DNA of 64,000 nucleotides, from contig CAZWXV010000001.1 in assembly GCA_964637995.1 (NCBI GenBank), forward strand, positions 13,789 through 77,788, in the 5' to 3' direction. Shown here piece after piece: positions 6,587 to 15,116 of this stretch; position 1 is the first letter of the stretch; every line of letters begins with the position of its first letter. The translations under genes and the position numbers were made by a program. The stretch is from UBA9973 sp964637995 (lineage in GTDB: Bacteria > Patescibacteriota > Minisyncoccia > Phycocordibacterales > UBA9973). Below the pieces are notes generated by a model. It searched no databases. It was not told the origin of the DNA and saw only the letters and a program-made list of their open reading frames with translations.

Positions 6587-7687
6587 TTATAGATCAAGCA
6601 GTACCGCCGCTATCCAGGGGAAAGCAACCGTCACATCGCTCTGGATAATTTGGTAGTAACTTTCGGTAGAAAGTTTATCCCAGGTAATTTTTTCCTTGCC
6701 GCCAGCGCCGGAATAGGAACCGTAGGACATTGGCGAAGAACCGATTTCAATGAAGCCGGCCCAATCTCTGACTTTATTATGCAGTTTTAAATCATGTTTT
6801 AAGGACGGCACCACGCAGATGGGAAAATCCGCGGCAATGCCCCCGCCTAACTGCAGGAAGGCAATGGGAGCATCTTTACTTTCTTTCATATACCAGTCAT
6901 ACATTAAGTGAAAATATTCCAAACCTGTTTTCATAACATTACCGTCTAAAACAAGGTCGCCTTTTTTCTTGTGAGGACCATTGTAGGTATAGCTGGTGAA
7001 AATATTACCCATAGTGGAATCTTCAAAACCCGGCACGACAATCGGAATATTTTTCTCATAGGCTGCCAGGGTCCAGCAGTCATTGGGATTCGCTTGCGTA
7101 TCAGGCTTGATTAATTTCTCCGCAAAAAGCCTCCGGAAGTATTCGTGCGGGAAATATTTCTCCCCCTTTTTTTCTGCTTCCTTCCACATTTTTACCAGAT
7201 GCGGCTCCATGATACGCACACTTTCATCTTCCGGTAAAAATGTATCGGTAATTCTGCGTAATCCCGCGTCACGTAATTCTGCTTCTTGCGTAGGAGTAAG
7301 CTCGGTATATCGAGGAATACCGGCGTAGTGTGAATGCGCCACATAGCGATAATACGATTCTTCGTGGTTGGCGCCGGTAGCAGATACTAAATGCACTTTA
7401 TTTTTTCTTATAAGTTCGGCCAGCATTACGCCGACCTGGAAAGAACTTAGAGCGCCGGACAAAGTAACTACCAATTTACCGCCGTTTTTTAAATGTTCTT
7501 TCAGCCACAAGGCCGCCTGTAAAGTAGAGCCGCCATTTATGTGCAGGAGCGTCCTTTCGGCAAATTTGCTAACCGGGGTGGGACTATTTTTAATATTTGC
7601 GCTCAAAGTGCCAGCCGCCTTTGTATCGTCCGGAATAATGAGCTTCCTTAGCCCTGGTGAAAGTTTGTTTAAAATGCTTTTTTTCAT
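6587..7687 (-). CDS. Deoxyhypusine synthase-like protein
   Basis: 366 aa. The family uses NAD+ to cleave spermidine and pass the aminobutyl group to an acceptor. Seen: the Rossmann-type SGALSSFQVGVM segment, ATGANHEES, the PGFEDSTMGN block, LGGGIAADF and a C-terminal WDKLS whose K338 matches the active-site lysine (WGK in human DHS). Bacteria lack eIF5A, so the acceptor is not eIF5A lysine; bacterial homologues are thought to make homospermidine-type polyamines. The neighbouring arginine decarboxylase gene supports a polyamine role. The 18-bp palindrome at 7705-7722 lies in the promoter region. Confidence 0.88.
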   Translation of the reverse strand: MKKSILNKLSPGLRKLIIPDDTKAAGTLSANIKNSPTPVSKFAERTLLHINGGSTLQAALWLKEHLKNGGKLVVTLSGALSSFQVGVMLAELIRKNKVHLVSATGANHEESYYRYVAHSHYAGIPRYTELTPTQEAELRDAGLRRITDTFLPEDESVRIMEPHLVKMWKEAEKKGEKYFPHEYFRRLFAEKLIKPDTQANPNDCWTLAAYEKNIPIVVPGFEDSTMGNIFTSYTYNGPHKKKGDLVLDGNVMKTGLEYFHLMYDWYMKESKDAPIAFLQLGGGIAADFPICVVPSLKHDLKLHNKVRDWAGFIEIGSSPMSYGSYSGAGGKEKITWDKLSTESYYQIIQSDVTVAFPWIAAVLLDL

Positions 7688-7704
7688 AATGTTTAATTAA
7701 TATA

Positions 7705-7722
7705 ATATTATTTTGGTAATAT
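7705..7722. promoter_or_regulatory. Operator-like palindrome upstream of the DHS-like gene
   Basis: ATATTA (7705-7710) and TAATAT (7717-7722) around a 6-base centre, differing at one base from the 1205-1222 palindrome. A -10-like TATATT (7699-7704) abuts it on the minus strand, 11 bases before the ATG at 7687. Confidence 0.45.
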
Positions 7723-7830
7723 AAATTTAGTTTTATTTGATAATTGTATCACAAAAGACAATATACGGTAGGGCCGAACAATCGCATAACGTCGCTCGAC
7801 CCCCGTAGGCCGATGAAAAACAGGGAACAA

Positions 7831-9135
7831 TTACTCTTGTCGGGCGGGACACACTGTCCCGCCCGAGGACTTTAAATATATCTTCAAAAACGCCTTTTTA
7901 TATTCAAAAAAGTTATCGTCTAAAATCGATTGCCGGATTTTTTTAACCAAATTAATGATAAAATATAAATTGTGTATTGATGCCAAAGTTCCAGCCAGCA
8001 TTTCTTTGCCGTGAAAAAGATGGGCGACGTAGCTACGCGAATAGTTCTTGCACGTATAGCATCCGCAATCTTCTTCGATGGGCGAAAAATCGTTTCTGAA
8101 TTTAGTGTTCATTATGATGATTTTGCCTCTTTTGGTGTAGATTGTCCCGTTTCTGCCAAGCCTGGTCGGCGCCACACAGTCAAACAAATCCACGCCATTT
8201 TCCACACCCATAAATAAATCTTCCGGCTCCCCGATGCCCAACAGATGCCGGGGTTTTTCTTCCGGTAATATTTCATTTACCCATTTTACCGCGCTCTGCA
8301 TATCTTCTTTGGCAAAAGAGCCCCCGATACCAAAACCGTCGAAATCTAAATTTTTTAAAAAGTTCGCCGACTTTTTGCGTAAATTCTCGTCCCGCCCGCC
8401 CTGCACTATGCCAAACAACGCCGGAGCCGAACTGCTTTCAATTTTGAGCTGCCCGAGGTTCCCACCCGAGCTTGGCGAGGGAAGGCGCAGGGCCGAAAAA
8501 TTGGAAGCAGTGAGGCGTTGATGTTCTGCCAAGCTCCGCTCCGCCCAGCGATGCGTGCGCAGGAGCGCTTCCTCCTGATAGCGCAAATCTTCCGCAGGGC
8601 TGGTGCATTCGTCAAAGGCAAAAATAATGTCCGCACCCAGGTTGTGCTGGATTTGGATCGATTTCTCGGGCGTAATGTAATGTATGGAGCCGTCCAGGTG
8701 CGATTTGAAGGAAACCCCGTCCTGCCCTATTTTCGCGAGACGAGGCGCAGCACTATCGTCAAAGCGCTCGGGGATGAGGAGTGAGGGATCGGCAATCTTT
8801 ACCACTTTAGAAATATCTTTTCCGTAGGCGGCGCCGAGAGAAAACACCTGAAACCCCCCGGAATCAGTCATGGTCGGACCCGGCCAATTCATAAATTTTC
8901 CTATGCCGCCCGCATCCCGCACTATCTCATCTCCGGGCTCTAGATATAAGTGGTATGTATTGCCCAGCACGACTTCTGTGCCTACAGCCCGCACTTGCTC
9001 GGGATTAAGAGATTTCACAGTCGCTTTTGTGCCCACCGCTACAAAAGCCGGAGTATAGACAGTGCCATGCAAAGTTTCGAGTATGCCCGCCCGGCCCAAA
9101 CTGCCTTTTAAATTTTTCTCAATGCGAAATTTCAC
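7831..9135 (-). CDS. tgt: tRNA-guanine(34) transglycosylase
   Basis: 434 aa; swaps guanine 34 for a queuine precursor in GUN-anticodon tRNAs. Seen: catalytic D91 in DSGGFQ, the DECTS segment with the second catalytic region, LFGIVQGG, the GGSFAKE motif, the nucleophile region DLFDCVAPTR, and the zinc site C-x-C-x2-C...H near the C terminus (CGCYTC...H). Longer than the usual 370-390 aa because of extra segments: about 30 residues (208-237) before ALFGIVQGG, encoded by an 81-bp inverted repeat, and a C-terminal tail encoded by another palindrome. No other queuosine genes are in the window. Confidence 0.95.
   Translation of the reverse strand: MKFRIEKNLKGSLGRAGILETLHGTVYTPAFVAVGTKATVKSLNPEQVRAVGTEVVLGNTYHLYLEPGDEIVRDAGGIGKFMNWPGPTMTDSGGFQVFSLGAAYGKDISKVVKIADPSLLIPERFDDSAAPRLAKIGQDGVSFKSHLDGSIHYITPEKSIQIQHNLGADIIFAFDECTSPAEDLRYQEEALLRTHRWAERSLAEHQRLTASNFSALRLPSPSSGGNLGQLKIESSSAPALFGIVQGGRDENLRKKSANFLKNLDFDGFGIGGSFAKEDMQSAVKWVNEILPEEKPRHLLGIGEPEDLFMGVENGVDLFDCVAPTRLGRNGTIYTKRGKIIIMNTKFRNDFSPIEEDCGCYTCKNYSRSYVAHLFHGKEMLAGTLASIHNLYFIINLVKKIRQSILDDNFFEYKKAFLKIYLKSSGGTVCPARQE
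7840..7866. repeat. Palindrome at the 3' end of tgt
   Basis: 12-bp perfect arms around a 3-base loop, encoding the last residues of Tgt. The stop lies a few bases beyond, so the element forms the C terminus. Confidence 0.75.
8431..8511. repeat. 81-bp inverted-repeat element inside tgt
   Basis: Terminal arms 8431-8445 and 8496-8511 are complementary except for one position. The interior has further short inverted pieces. It stays in frame and coincides with about 30 residues absent from ordinary Tgt. Confidence 0.7.
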
Positions 9136-9144
9136 TTTGTTAAG

Positions 9145-9981
9145 CTACCTGATTTCAACCTGCACAAATTTTATTTCCTGTATGTTTATGGGGCTTTTAA
9201 GCAGAGCCGTTTTCCAGGGGCTGCGCGGGTCGGACAATATGGTTTCGGCTACCGCAACGGTCAAAGGAGAAATTCCGGGCAGAACCACCGCGTCCCCCTT
9301 CTCCAACACAAAATCCCGGGGCAGAATCATCTCAAAGTTTCCGCCGCCCCGCCCCGTAACTTCCCAGAAAATTTCGGTACCGGCACCGGACGTTGGACGT
9401 CCGAATTCCTGACGTCCAACGTCCGATATTACAACCTGCGTATTTTCCCCGGGGCTGGAGAACAGTACCGCCTTGGAAGTATCGTCGGTTACCGAGGCTA
9501 CCCGGCCTATAGGCATATTGCCGTAAGCGTAAACCATATCGCCTTTCTCCACGCCGGCTCGCGCACCCAAGTCTATAAGTAAGGTATCGTAGGGGCTGCG
9601 GTTGGGTTTGGCAAGTATCGCCGCCAAAACCAATTTATTCTCTTCGGGCAACCGCGAGATTATATTTTTCAGACTTTCATTCTCGCGAACAAGTACGTCG
9701 TAGTTGGACCTTCCGGCCTCACGAGACTCCAATTGTTGCTTGAGTTCTTGGTTCTCTTCGGAAAGGGACCGTTTGGAGGAAAAATAAACGCCCAAATTTA
9801 CGAAGCTCCCGCCTACCTTGCTGCCCAGGTGAAATACCGGACGAAACACTTCCCCTGCGGCAAAAGACAAGCCCCGGAATATGCCCGCGCGGAAATAAAA
9901 CAAAACCAGGAAGAGCAAAGTCCCCGCGGCAATTTTGAAAAATTTTTCTTTTTTGGTTTTCCTATCTTGGAGGTAACTCAT
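9145..9981 (-). CDS. mreC: Rod shape-determining protein MreC
   Basis: 278 aa. One N-terminal membrane helix (about 17-35), a coiled coil (about 70-105) and the paired beta-barrel periplasmic domain typical of MreC (segments LIDLGARAGVEKGD, GRVASVTDDTS, LEKGDAVVLPG). It connects cytoplasmic MreB filaments with the wall-building enzymes. It overlaps mreB by 20 bases; mreD and rodA are not in the window. A 39-bp palindrome (9387-9425) adds about 13 residues in the second barrel. Confidence 0.95.
   Translation of the reverse strand: MSYLQDRKTKKEKFFKIAAGTLLFLVLFYFRAGIFRGLSFAAGEVFRPVFHLGSKVGGSFVNLGVYFSSKRSLSEENQELKQQLESREAGRSNYDVLVRENESLKNIISRLPEENKLVLAAILAKPNRSPYDTLLIDLGARAGVEKGDMVYAYGNMPIGRVASVTDDTSKAVLFSSPGENTQVVISDVGRQEFGRPTSGAGTEIFWEVTGRGGGNFEMILPRDFVLEKGDAVVLPGISPLTVAVAETILSDPRSPWKTALLKSPINIQEIKFVQVEIR
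9387..9425. repeat. In-frame palindrome inside mreC
   Basis: 15-bp perfectly complementary arms 9387-9401 and 9411-9425 with a 9-base centre GAATTC-like loop. It encodes SDVGRQEFGRPTS in the MreC beta domain. Confidence 0.85.
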
Positions 9982-11014
9982 CTTGGTGTCCGATCAGAAC
10001 TTCCTGGTACATCGGCAGATTATCCAGAATAACGCCTGTGCCCCGTGCTACCGCCGACAGCGGATCTTCCACCACATAGACCGGAATCTTGAGCGCGTTT
10101 TGCAATAGCTCGGACAGCCCCGGTAAGAGCGCCCCGCCACCCGAGAGGGTGATGCCCCGATGCATGATGTCGGATAATATCTCCGGCGGAGTGGACTCGA
10201 GCATGTCTTTGACCCCGTCAATCAATCCCCGTACCGATAAAGACAGGGCTTCGCGGATATCCGCATCCGTTACTACCACCTCCCGCGGGAGCCCGGTCAA
10301 TAGATCCCGGCCGTGCACTTCCGTTTCCATGTATCCGCCGGGCATTGCGGAACCTATCTCGATTTTGACCATTTCCGCCGTCCGTTCGCCGATAAGAATT
10401 TTAAATTCGTCCCGCATGTAGGAAATGATGTCATTGTTCAGCCGGTCGCCCGCAATCTTAAGATTTTTTGATTTGACTATGCCGCCGAGCGAAATTACGG
10501 CAACGTCCGTCGTGCCGCCGCCAATGTCTATGATCATAGTGCCCACAGGGTCCTTGATTGGAAGCCGTATGCCTATAGCTGCCGCCATCGGTTCTTCCAC
10601 CAAATATACTTCCCTGGCGCCGGCGCTCTTAGCCGCGTCATAGACAGCACGGGTTTCCACATTGGTCGTGCCCGTAGGCACGCCGATGAGCACGCGCGGA
10701 CGCGCAAGTTTTTTCGAAATCCTGTCCGCTTTGTTTATGAGGTAGGAGAGCATTTCTTCGGTAACTTCAAAGTCGGAGATGACGCCATCCACGAGCGGCC
10801 GCACGGCTTTGATATGACCCGGGGTGCGCCCGAGCATTTCTTTGGCCTTGCCGCCGACCGCAAGAATCTGGTTGGTCTTCATGTTGACTGCCACGACCGA
10901 GGGCTCATTAATGACTATGCCGTGGCCTTTCAAATACACCAAGGTATTGGAAGTGCCGAGGTCTATGCCGATGTCGTTGGAAACTAATTTGTAAAATTTT
11001 TCAAAAATTTGCAT
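9962..11014 (-). CDS. mreB: Rod shape-determining protein MreB
   Basis: 350 aa actin-like ATPase that forms membrane-bound filaments steering cell-wall growth. Seen: phosphate-1 loop IGIDLGTSNTLVY near the N terminus, the connecting AVGGKAKEMLGRTPGHI segment, phosphate-2 DIGGGTTDVAVIS, and the adenosine motif LSGGGALLPG. Normal length. It lies five bases after proS and overlaps mreC, so proS-mreB-mreC-tgt form one minus-strand unit. Confidence 0.98.
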   Translation of the reverse strand: MQIFEKFYKLVSNDIGIDLGTSNTLVYLKGHGIVINEPSVVAVNMKTNQILAVGGKAKEMLGRTPGHIKAVRPLVDGVISDFEVTEEMLSYLINKADRISKKLARPRVLIGVPTGTTNVETRAVYDAAKSAGAREVYLVEEPMAAAIGIRLPIKDPVGTMIIDIGGGTTDVAVISLGGIVKSKNLKIAGDRLNNDIISYMRDEFKILIGERTAEMVKIEIGSAMPGGYMETEVHGRDLLTGLPREVVVTDADIREALSLSVRGLIDGVKDMLESTPPEILSDIMHRGITLSGGGALLPGLSELLQNALKIPVYVVEDPLSAVARGTGVILDNLPMYQEVLIGHQDELPPR

Positions 11015-11018
11015 TCTT

Positions 11019-12275
11019 TTATTTCAGACATGTTAACAACTCATCAATAGAAACAATTTTACCTTTTTCCTCCGTACGTTTCTTAAGCTCAATCCCGTTT
11101 TCTTTTATACTGCGCGCCGACACCACCGCCCGATAAGGTATGCCCAGAAGGTCAGAGTCGGAGAATTTCTCTCCGGCGGAAACATCCGCGCGGTCATCAA
11201 ATAGAACTTCCACGCTGGCCCGGGACAACGTACTGTAAACTTTTTCCGCTTCCGCGGCAACATCCGCTTCTTTCCCAAGCATCAAGAGATGCACCCGGAA
11301 AGGCGCAATGGCTTCCGGCCATATGATTCCCTTGTCGTCGGCTAGCGCCTCTACCACCGTTCCCATGAGTCGGCCTATGCCTATGCCATAACAACCCATG
11401 AGTACCGGGAGCTTGCCCCCTTTTTCATCAGTGAAAGTAAGGTCGAACGGCGCGGAGTACTTGGTCTTAAGGTCGAAAATGTTGCCCACCTCTATGGCGC
11501 GGTGCTCCGACAGTTTGTCGCGGGTAGTGCCGAGCTGGCCGAGGACTTCGTCATTGAGCACTTCTTTATTTATTGCAATGCCCTGCTCTTCATCCACGTA
11601 TACAGTATCTTCGCCCGCGGGCGTAATCGTTTGAAATTCGTGGGAATATTTGGAAAATGTGCCGCCGGATGCGAACGTGAGGTAGGTAATATGCCCTATA
11701 CCCGCCCGCTCAAAGACATTTTTATAGACGCCTTTCATTTGTTCATAAAACTTTTCAAAATCCTCCGTAGTGCTATGGAAGGAATACATATCCTTCATCA
11801 TAAATTCCCGGCCTCGTAAAATGCCGGACTTGGAACGGAGTTCCATGCGGAATTTATCCTGTATCTGGTAAAGCGCTTTCGGCAGGTCTTTGTAGGAAGT
11901 TACGTAATTTTTTAAGATGGGTACCACGATCTCCTCGTGCGTAGGCCCGAGCGCCATTTCCCTGCCAGCGGAGTCGGTGACTTTATATAAAACATCAAGG
12001 TCGTTCCAACGTCCGGTCTTCTCCCAGTTTTCTTTGGGCTGGAGCGCAGACATGAAAATCTCCTGCCCGCCCGCCTTGTTCATCTCCTCCCGGACTATGT
12101 TTTCAATCTTTCGGAGCACTTTGAGCCCAAGCGGCAGATAGGAGTAAACCCCGGCCATTTCCTTGTGGACAAACCCGCCGCGAATCAGGAGTTCCGCGTT
12201 TTTGGAAACTTCATCCGTGGGAGTCTCTTTCTTGGTTTTGGTAAAAAGTTCGGATTGCCGCACACTTGTGTTCAT
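11019..12275 (-). CDS. proS: Prolyl-tRNA synthetase, short form without editing insert
   Basis: 418 aa class II synthetase. Motif 1 lies around LPLGLKVLRKIENIVREEM, motif 2 around DKFRMELRSKSGILRGREFMMKD with the TxE loop TYLTFASGG, motif 3 GCYGIGIGRLMGTVVE, then the anticodon-binding domain. Bacterial ProRS usually has about 570 aa because of an editing (INS) domain between motifs 2 and 3; here only about 70 residues separate them and no INS domain is present. The gene has its own promoter and appears leaderless. Confidence 0.95.
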   Translation of the reverse strand: MNTSVRQSELFTKTKKETPTDEVSKNAELLIRGGFVHKEMAGVYSYLPLGLKVLRKIENIVREEMNKAGGQEIFMSALQPKENWEKTGRWNDLDVLYKVTDSAGREMALGPTHEEIVVPILKNYVTSYKDLPKALYQIQDKFRMELRSKSGILRGREFMMKDMYSFHSTTEDFEKFYEQMKGVYKNVFERAGIGHITYLTFASGGTFSKYSHEFQTITPAGEDTVYVDEEQGIAINKEVLNDEVLGQLGTTRDKLSEHRAIEVGNIFDLKTKYSAPFDLTFTDEKGGKLPVLMGCYGIGIGRLMGTVVEALADDKGIIWPEAIAPFRVHLLMLGKEADVAAEAEKVYSTLSRASVEVLFDDRADVSAGEKFSDSDLLGIPYRAVVSARSIKENGIELKKRTEEKGKIVSIDELLTCLK

Positions 12276-12281
12276 ACAGCC

Positions 12282-12310
12282 ATCTTAACCGAAAAAACCC
12301 TTTTGGTCAA
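12282..12310 (-). promoter_or_regulatory. Promoter of proS
   Basis: -35 TTGACC (12305-12310), 17 bp, -10 TAAGAT (12282-12287). Six bases separate the -10 from the ATG at 12275, so the mRNA would be leaderless. Confidence 0.75.
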
Positions 12311-12333
12311 AGACTCCGCTTTGGCCTAAAAAT

Positions 12334-12362
12334 TTGCAAAAAAGGGCTGTTTCTGCTAGATT
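12334..12362 (+). promoter_or_regulatory. Promoter of rpsB
   Basis: -35 TTGCAA (12334-12339), 17 bp, -10 TAGATT (12357-12362) with extended TGC. Seven bases to the ATG at 12370. Confidence 0.78.
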
Positions 12363-12369
12363 AGAGAGT

Positions 12370-13098
12370 ATGCAAAAAGTAAAAAACAGTAGCGCGAGCG
12401 ATAACGACGTGGTGGAAGAGATGTTCAAAGCCGGGGCGCATTATGGCTATTCCAAGACCCGGAGGCACCCTTCTGTCTCGCCTTATATTTACGCCACTAA
12501 AAATAAAAGCGATATAATCAACCTGGAAAAGACGGGTATTCTGCTTGAAGAAGCTAAAAAATATGCCGAAGAGCTTGGGGCCAAAGGCAAGATTCTTCTT
12601 TTCGTGGGCACCAAACCGGAAGCGAAGGTTGCTGTAAAAACGACCGCGGAATCTCTGGGTATGCCTTACGTCACTGAGAGGTGGATCGGCGGAACACTCT
12701 CCAATTTTTCCGAAATAAAAAAGCGTATCGTCGAGCTTGAAAATTATCAGAAAGAAAGTACCACAGGCGGCCTTGAGAAGTACACCAAAAAAGAGCGCGT
12801 GGTCATGGCAAAGAAAATGGAGAAGCTTGCCAGGTATTACACCGGCCTTTTGGGGCTAAAGAAGATTCCGGATGCCCTGTTTGTTGTCGATGCCCGCGCG
12901 GAACATATTGCGGCTACGGAAGCCAATAAGTCCGGCGTCCCGGTTATCGCGCTCGCAAACTCGGACACCAACATAAAGAAAATAGAATACCCTATTATAG
13001 CAAACGATGCCGGCATACCCTCCATTAAGTTCTTCGCGGCTGCTGTAACGGAAGCATACAAGGAAGGCGGGCGCTCGCTCCCGGCAAAAACATCTTAA
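12370..13098 (+). CDS. rpsB: 30S ribosomal protein S2
   Basis: 242 aa. Start chosen at ATG 12370, seven bases after a good -10 box, rather than the in-frame TTG that forms part of the -35. Family segments: FKAGAHYGYSKTRRHPSVSPYIY, a NIINLEKT-like stretch, the ERWIGGTLSNF motif, and PDALFVVDARAEHIAATEANKSGVPVIALANSDT. S2 binds the head/body junction of the 30S subunit. As in most bacteria it is followed by tsf. Confidence 0.97.
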   Translation: MQKVKNSSASDNDVVEEMFKAGAHYGYSKTRRHPSVSPYIYATKNKSDIINLEKTGILLEEAKKYAEELGAKGKILLFVGTKPEAKVAVKTTAESLGMPYVTERWIGGTLSNFSEIKKRIVELENYQKESTTGGLEKYTKKERVVMAKKMEKLARYYTGLLGLKKIPDALFVVDARAEHIAATEANKSGVPVIALANSDTNIKKIEYPIIANDAGIPSIKFFAAAVTEAYKEGGRSLPAKTS

Positions 13099-13116
13099 CA
13101 AGCTTAAAATAAACGC

Positions 13117-13133
13117 CCCCGCCGCAGGCGGGG
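13117..13133. repeat. GC-rich hairpin between rpsB and tsf
   Basis: CCCCGCC/GGCGGGG stem with a 3-base loop, without a T tract, so probably not a full terminator. Similar in sequence to the palindromes found inside dnaG and other genes. Confidence 0.5.
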
Positions 13134-13145
13134 CAGTAAAAATCT

Positions 13146-13925
13146 ATGTCCATGCAAATAACCACCGAACAAGTAAAGGAGCTCCGGGACCGGACCGGTA
13201 TCTCGGTCATGCAGTGCCGGAAAGCCCTCGAGGAGGCGGGCGGAGACATGGAAAAAGCCGTCGCTATACTGAAGAAAAACAGTTCGGAAATAGCACAGAG
13301 GAAAGGCGGCCGTGAGGTCAAAGACGGGCGGGTAGCCGTTAAAATGGCGGACAATAAGGCGGTGCTGGTAGCGCTCTACTGTGAAACCGATTTCGTAGCC
13401 AGGAACGAGGATTTTGTGTCGCTCTTGAACTCTCTTACTGAAAAAACCTTAAAGGAAGGCGCGGAAAAAATGAAGACCGGAGCCAAAGAGATGATTGACG
13501 CCATCATCCAGAAAACCGGAGAAAATATCCAACTGGGCGACGTGTATGAAGTGGAGGGCGCGGTGCTGGACAATTACGTGCATAACAATAAAATCGGTGT
13601 TATTGTAAGTCTGGAAGGCGGTACTAAAGAACTCGCGAAAGATATCGCCATGCACATAGCCGCCATGAAGCCGGAATACCTGTCGGCGGAGGAAATTACG
13701 GAGGAAATCAAAAAAACCATGCGTGAGGTTTTCGAGAAAGAGGTTGCAGGCTCTGACAAGCCCGAAGAGATCAAAAAAAAGATGCTCGACGGCAAAATGA
13801 CGACCTACTTCAAGGAGCGCACTTTGCCGGAGCAGGCATTCATCAAGAACGGAGACATCACCGTGGGCAAGCTTCTGGCAGAGGCCGGAGCAAAAATCAA
13901 AGAGGTAAAGCGTTATTCCATATAA
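13146..13925 (+). CDS. tsf: Translation elongation factor Ts
   Basis: 259 aa nucleotide-exchange factor for EF-Tu. N-terminal UBA-like domain with the family signature VKELRDRTGISVMQCRKALEE, then VALYCETDFVARNEDF and VSLEGG / AMHIAAMKPEYL in the core. ATG at 13146 or 13152 could start it; the first gives MSMQITTEQ. Confidence 0.97.
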   Translation: MSMQITTEQVKELRDRTGISVMQCRKALEEAGGDMEKAVAILKKNSSEIAQRKGGREVKDGRVAVKMADNKAVLVALYCETDFVARNEDFVSLLNSLTEKTLKEGAEKMKTGAKEMIDAIIQKTGENIQLGDVYEVEGAVLDNYVHNNKIGVIVSLEGGTKELAKDIAMHIAAMKPEYLSAEEITEEIKKTMREVFEKEVAGSDKPEEIKKKMLDGKMTTYFKERTLPEQAFIKNGDITVGKLLAEAGAKIKEVKRYSI

Positions 13926-13934
13926 GAATACGAT

Positions 13935-14333
13935 ATGAATTTCTTCATAGTTTTATTTTTTCTCTCGCTTCTAGGAATCATCTTCATGGTGGGCAAGAAA
14001 CTCCGCCTGATTTTAAATGGGCAGATGCCACCCGAGGAACAGGTACCCTTCAAGGTACCTCGTTTTGAGGAGCTAGAGAAAAGTTCGGGCAAAATGATGC
14101 GGCGGCTGGGCTATTTCCTTCTGGTGGAAACTATCAGGGCATATGTTAGATTGATACAGTTCTTAAAGAACACGTACGAGAAAGCCGAAAAAAAGCTGGC
14201 AGAACGACTAAATAAAAATGGCGCGGTTCCGCCTATCTCCAAGGAACCCAACAGGTTTCTCAAGACTGTGGCCGAATACAAACGCAAGATTGGCGAGATA
14301 AAAGACGAGATAAAGGAAGAAGAAAATCTGTAA
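13935..14333 (+). CDS. Hypothetical single-pass membrane protein (132 aa)
   Basis: Residues 2-20 form one hydrophobic helix; the rest is charged and helical with a probable coiled coil at 80-132. It begins nine bases after tsf and ends 14 bases before tRNA-Thr, so it belongs to the rpsB-tsf transcript. No family recognised. Confidence 0.7.
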   Translation: MNFFIVLFFLSLLGIIFMVGKKLRLILNGQMPPEEQVPFKVPRFEELEKSSGKMMRRLGYFLLVETIRAYVRLIQFLKNTYEKAEKKLAERLNKNGAVPPISKEPNRFLKTVAEYKRKIGEIKDEIKEEENL

Positions 14334-14347
14334 AACAATTTATTTTT

Positions 14348-14420
14348 GCCGCCTTAGCTCAGTTGGTAGAGCAACGCTTTTGTAAAGCGAAGGTCCTCGG
14401 TTCGAATCCGAGAGGCGGCT
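14348..14420 (+). tRNA. tRNA-Thr (anticodon TGT)
   Basis: Acceptor GCCGCCT/AGGCGGC, D stem GCTC/GAGC, anticodon loop TTTGTAA, T arm CTCGG/CCGAG, discriminator T at 14420, CCA not encoded. The U73 matters: it fits the UGGA bulge of the T-box in front of thrS. Confidence 0.96.
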
Positions 14421-14429
14421 CAGGTAGGT

Positions 14430-15110
14430 TTATTTTTTGGTTTTGGTGTCTTCCACCCCCTGGAGTTTGAACGACTTTTCCACTAGCGAAGAGAGCTCCT
14501 CAAATCCGCGGAAGCCGGTGAGAAGATCACCGTCTATTACGAGCGCTGGCAGTTCGGTGTCTTTTATCTTATATATTTGGAGCATGGCTTTGACTGCCGA
14601 AAGGTCGGTATTGTAGTCAAAAGAATAGACCCGAAGTTCGGGGTATTCTTCGCGCAGAGCCGTGAGCACCAGACCCTCTTCCTGGCACAACTCGCAGCTT
14701 TCCGCTGTGGTATAGAAATATAAAATGAAAGCGGATTTGACCCCGCAGCGCTCGGATATCCTCTTGGCTAGGAGGTAGTCTTTTATTTCCAGCAAGGAAT
14801 AGTAGCTCTTAATATACGTCACTTCCTCGGTGTCGCCCAGGTTGTTCTCGCTCCATTCCAGTTTCTGGCCGAGCTCCTCCAATTGGCCCGACAATATGGA
14901 ATTGGATATGTTCTTACAGGATAGCTCGGAAAGGAGCGAATACTGGGTCTCGGAAGAAAGAATATCGATGGCAATATTGTCCTGGATGGATTGGAGTTCC
15001 GCTATCTTCTTGCCGCCAAAATAATTGGAAAGATATATCGCCGTGAAAAAAAGCGCCGCGGTTATGAAGAAGACTATCAAATATTTTTTCCAGTCTATGT
15101 TTTTTTCCAT
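14430..15110 (-). CDS. Membrane-anchored thioredoxin-like protein
   Basis: 226 aa: short cytoplasmic N terminus, one membrane helix (about 12-31), a helical middle and a C-terminal thioredoxin-like fold with a CELC active-site pair in AESCELCQEEG followed by the beta strand VYSFDYN and a TELPALVIDG segment that contains the usual cis-Pro position. Likely a disulfide or redox protein outside the membrane. Seven bases downstream of a glycosyltransferase gene; unnamed in my knowledge. Confidence 0.65.
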   Translation of the reverse strand: MEKNIDWKKYLIVFFITAALFFTAIYLSNYFGGKKIAELQSIQDNIAIDILSSETQYSLLSELSCKNISNSILSGQLEELGQKLEWSENNLGDTEEVTYIKSYYSLLEIKDYLLAKRISERCGVKSAFILYFYTTAESCELCQEEGLVLTALREEYPELRVYSFDYNTDLSAVKAMLQIYKIKDTELPALVIDGDLLTGFRGFEELSSLVEKSFKLQGVEDTKTKK

Positions 15111-15116
15111 ATCCTT

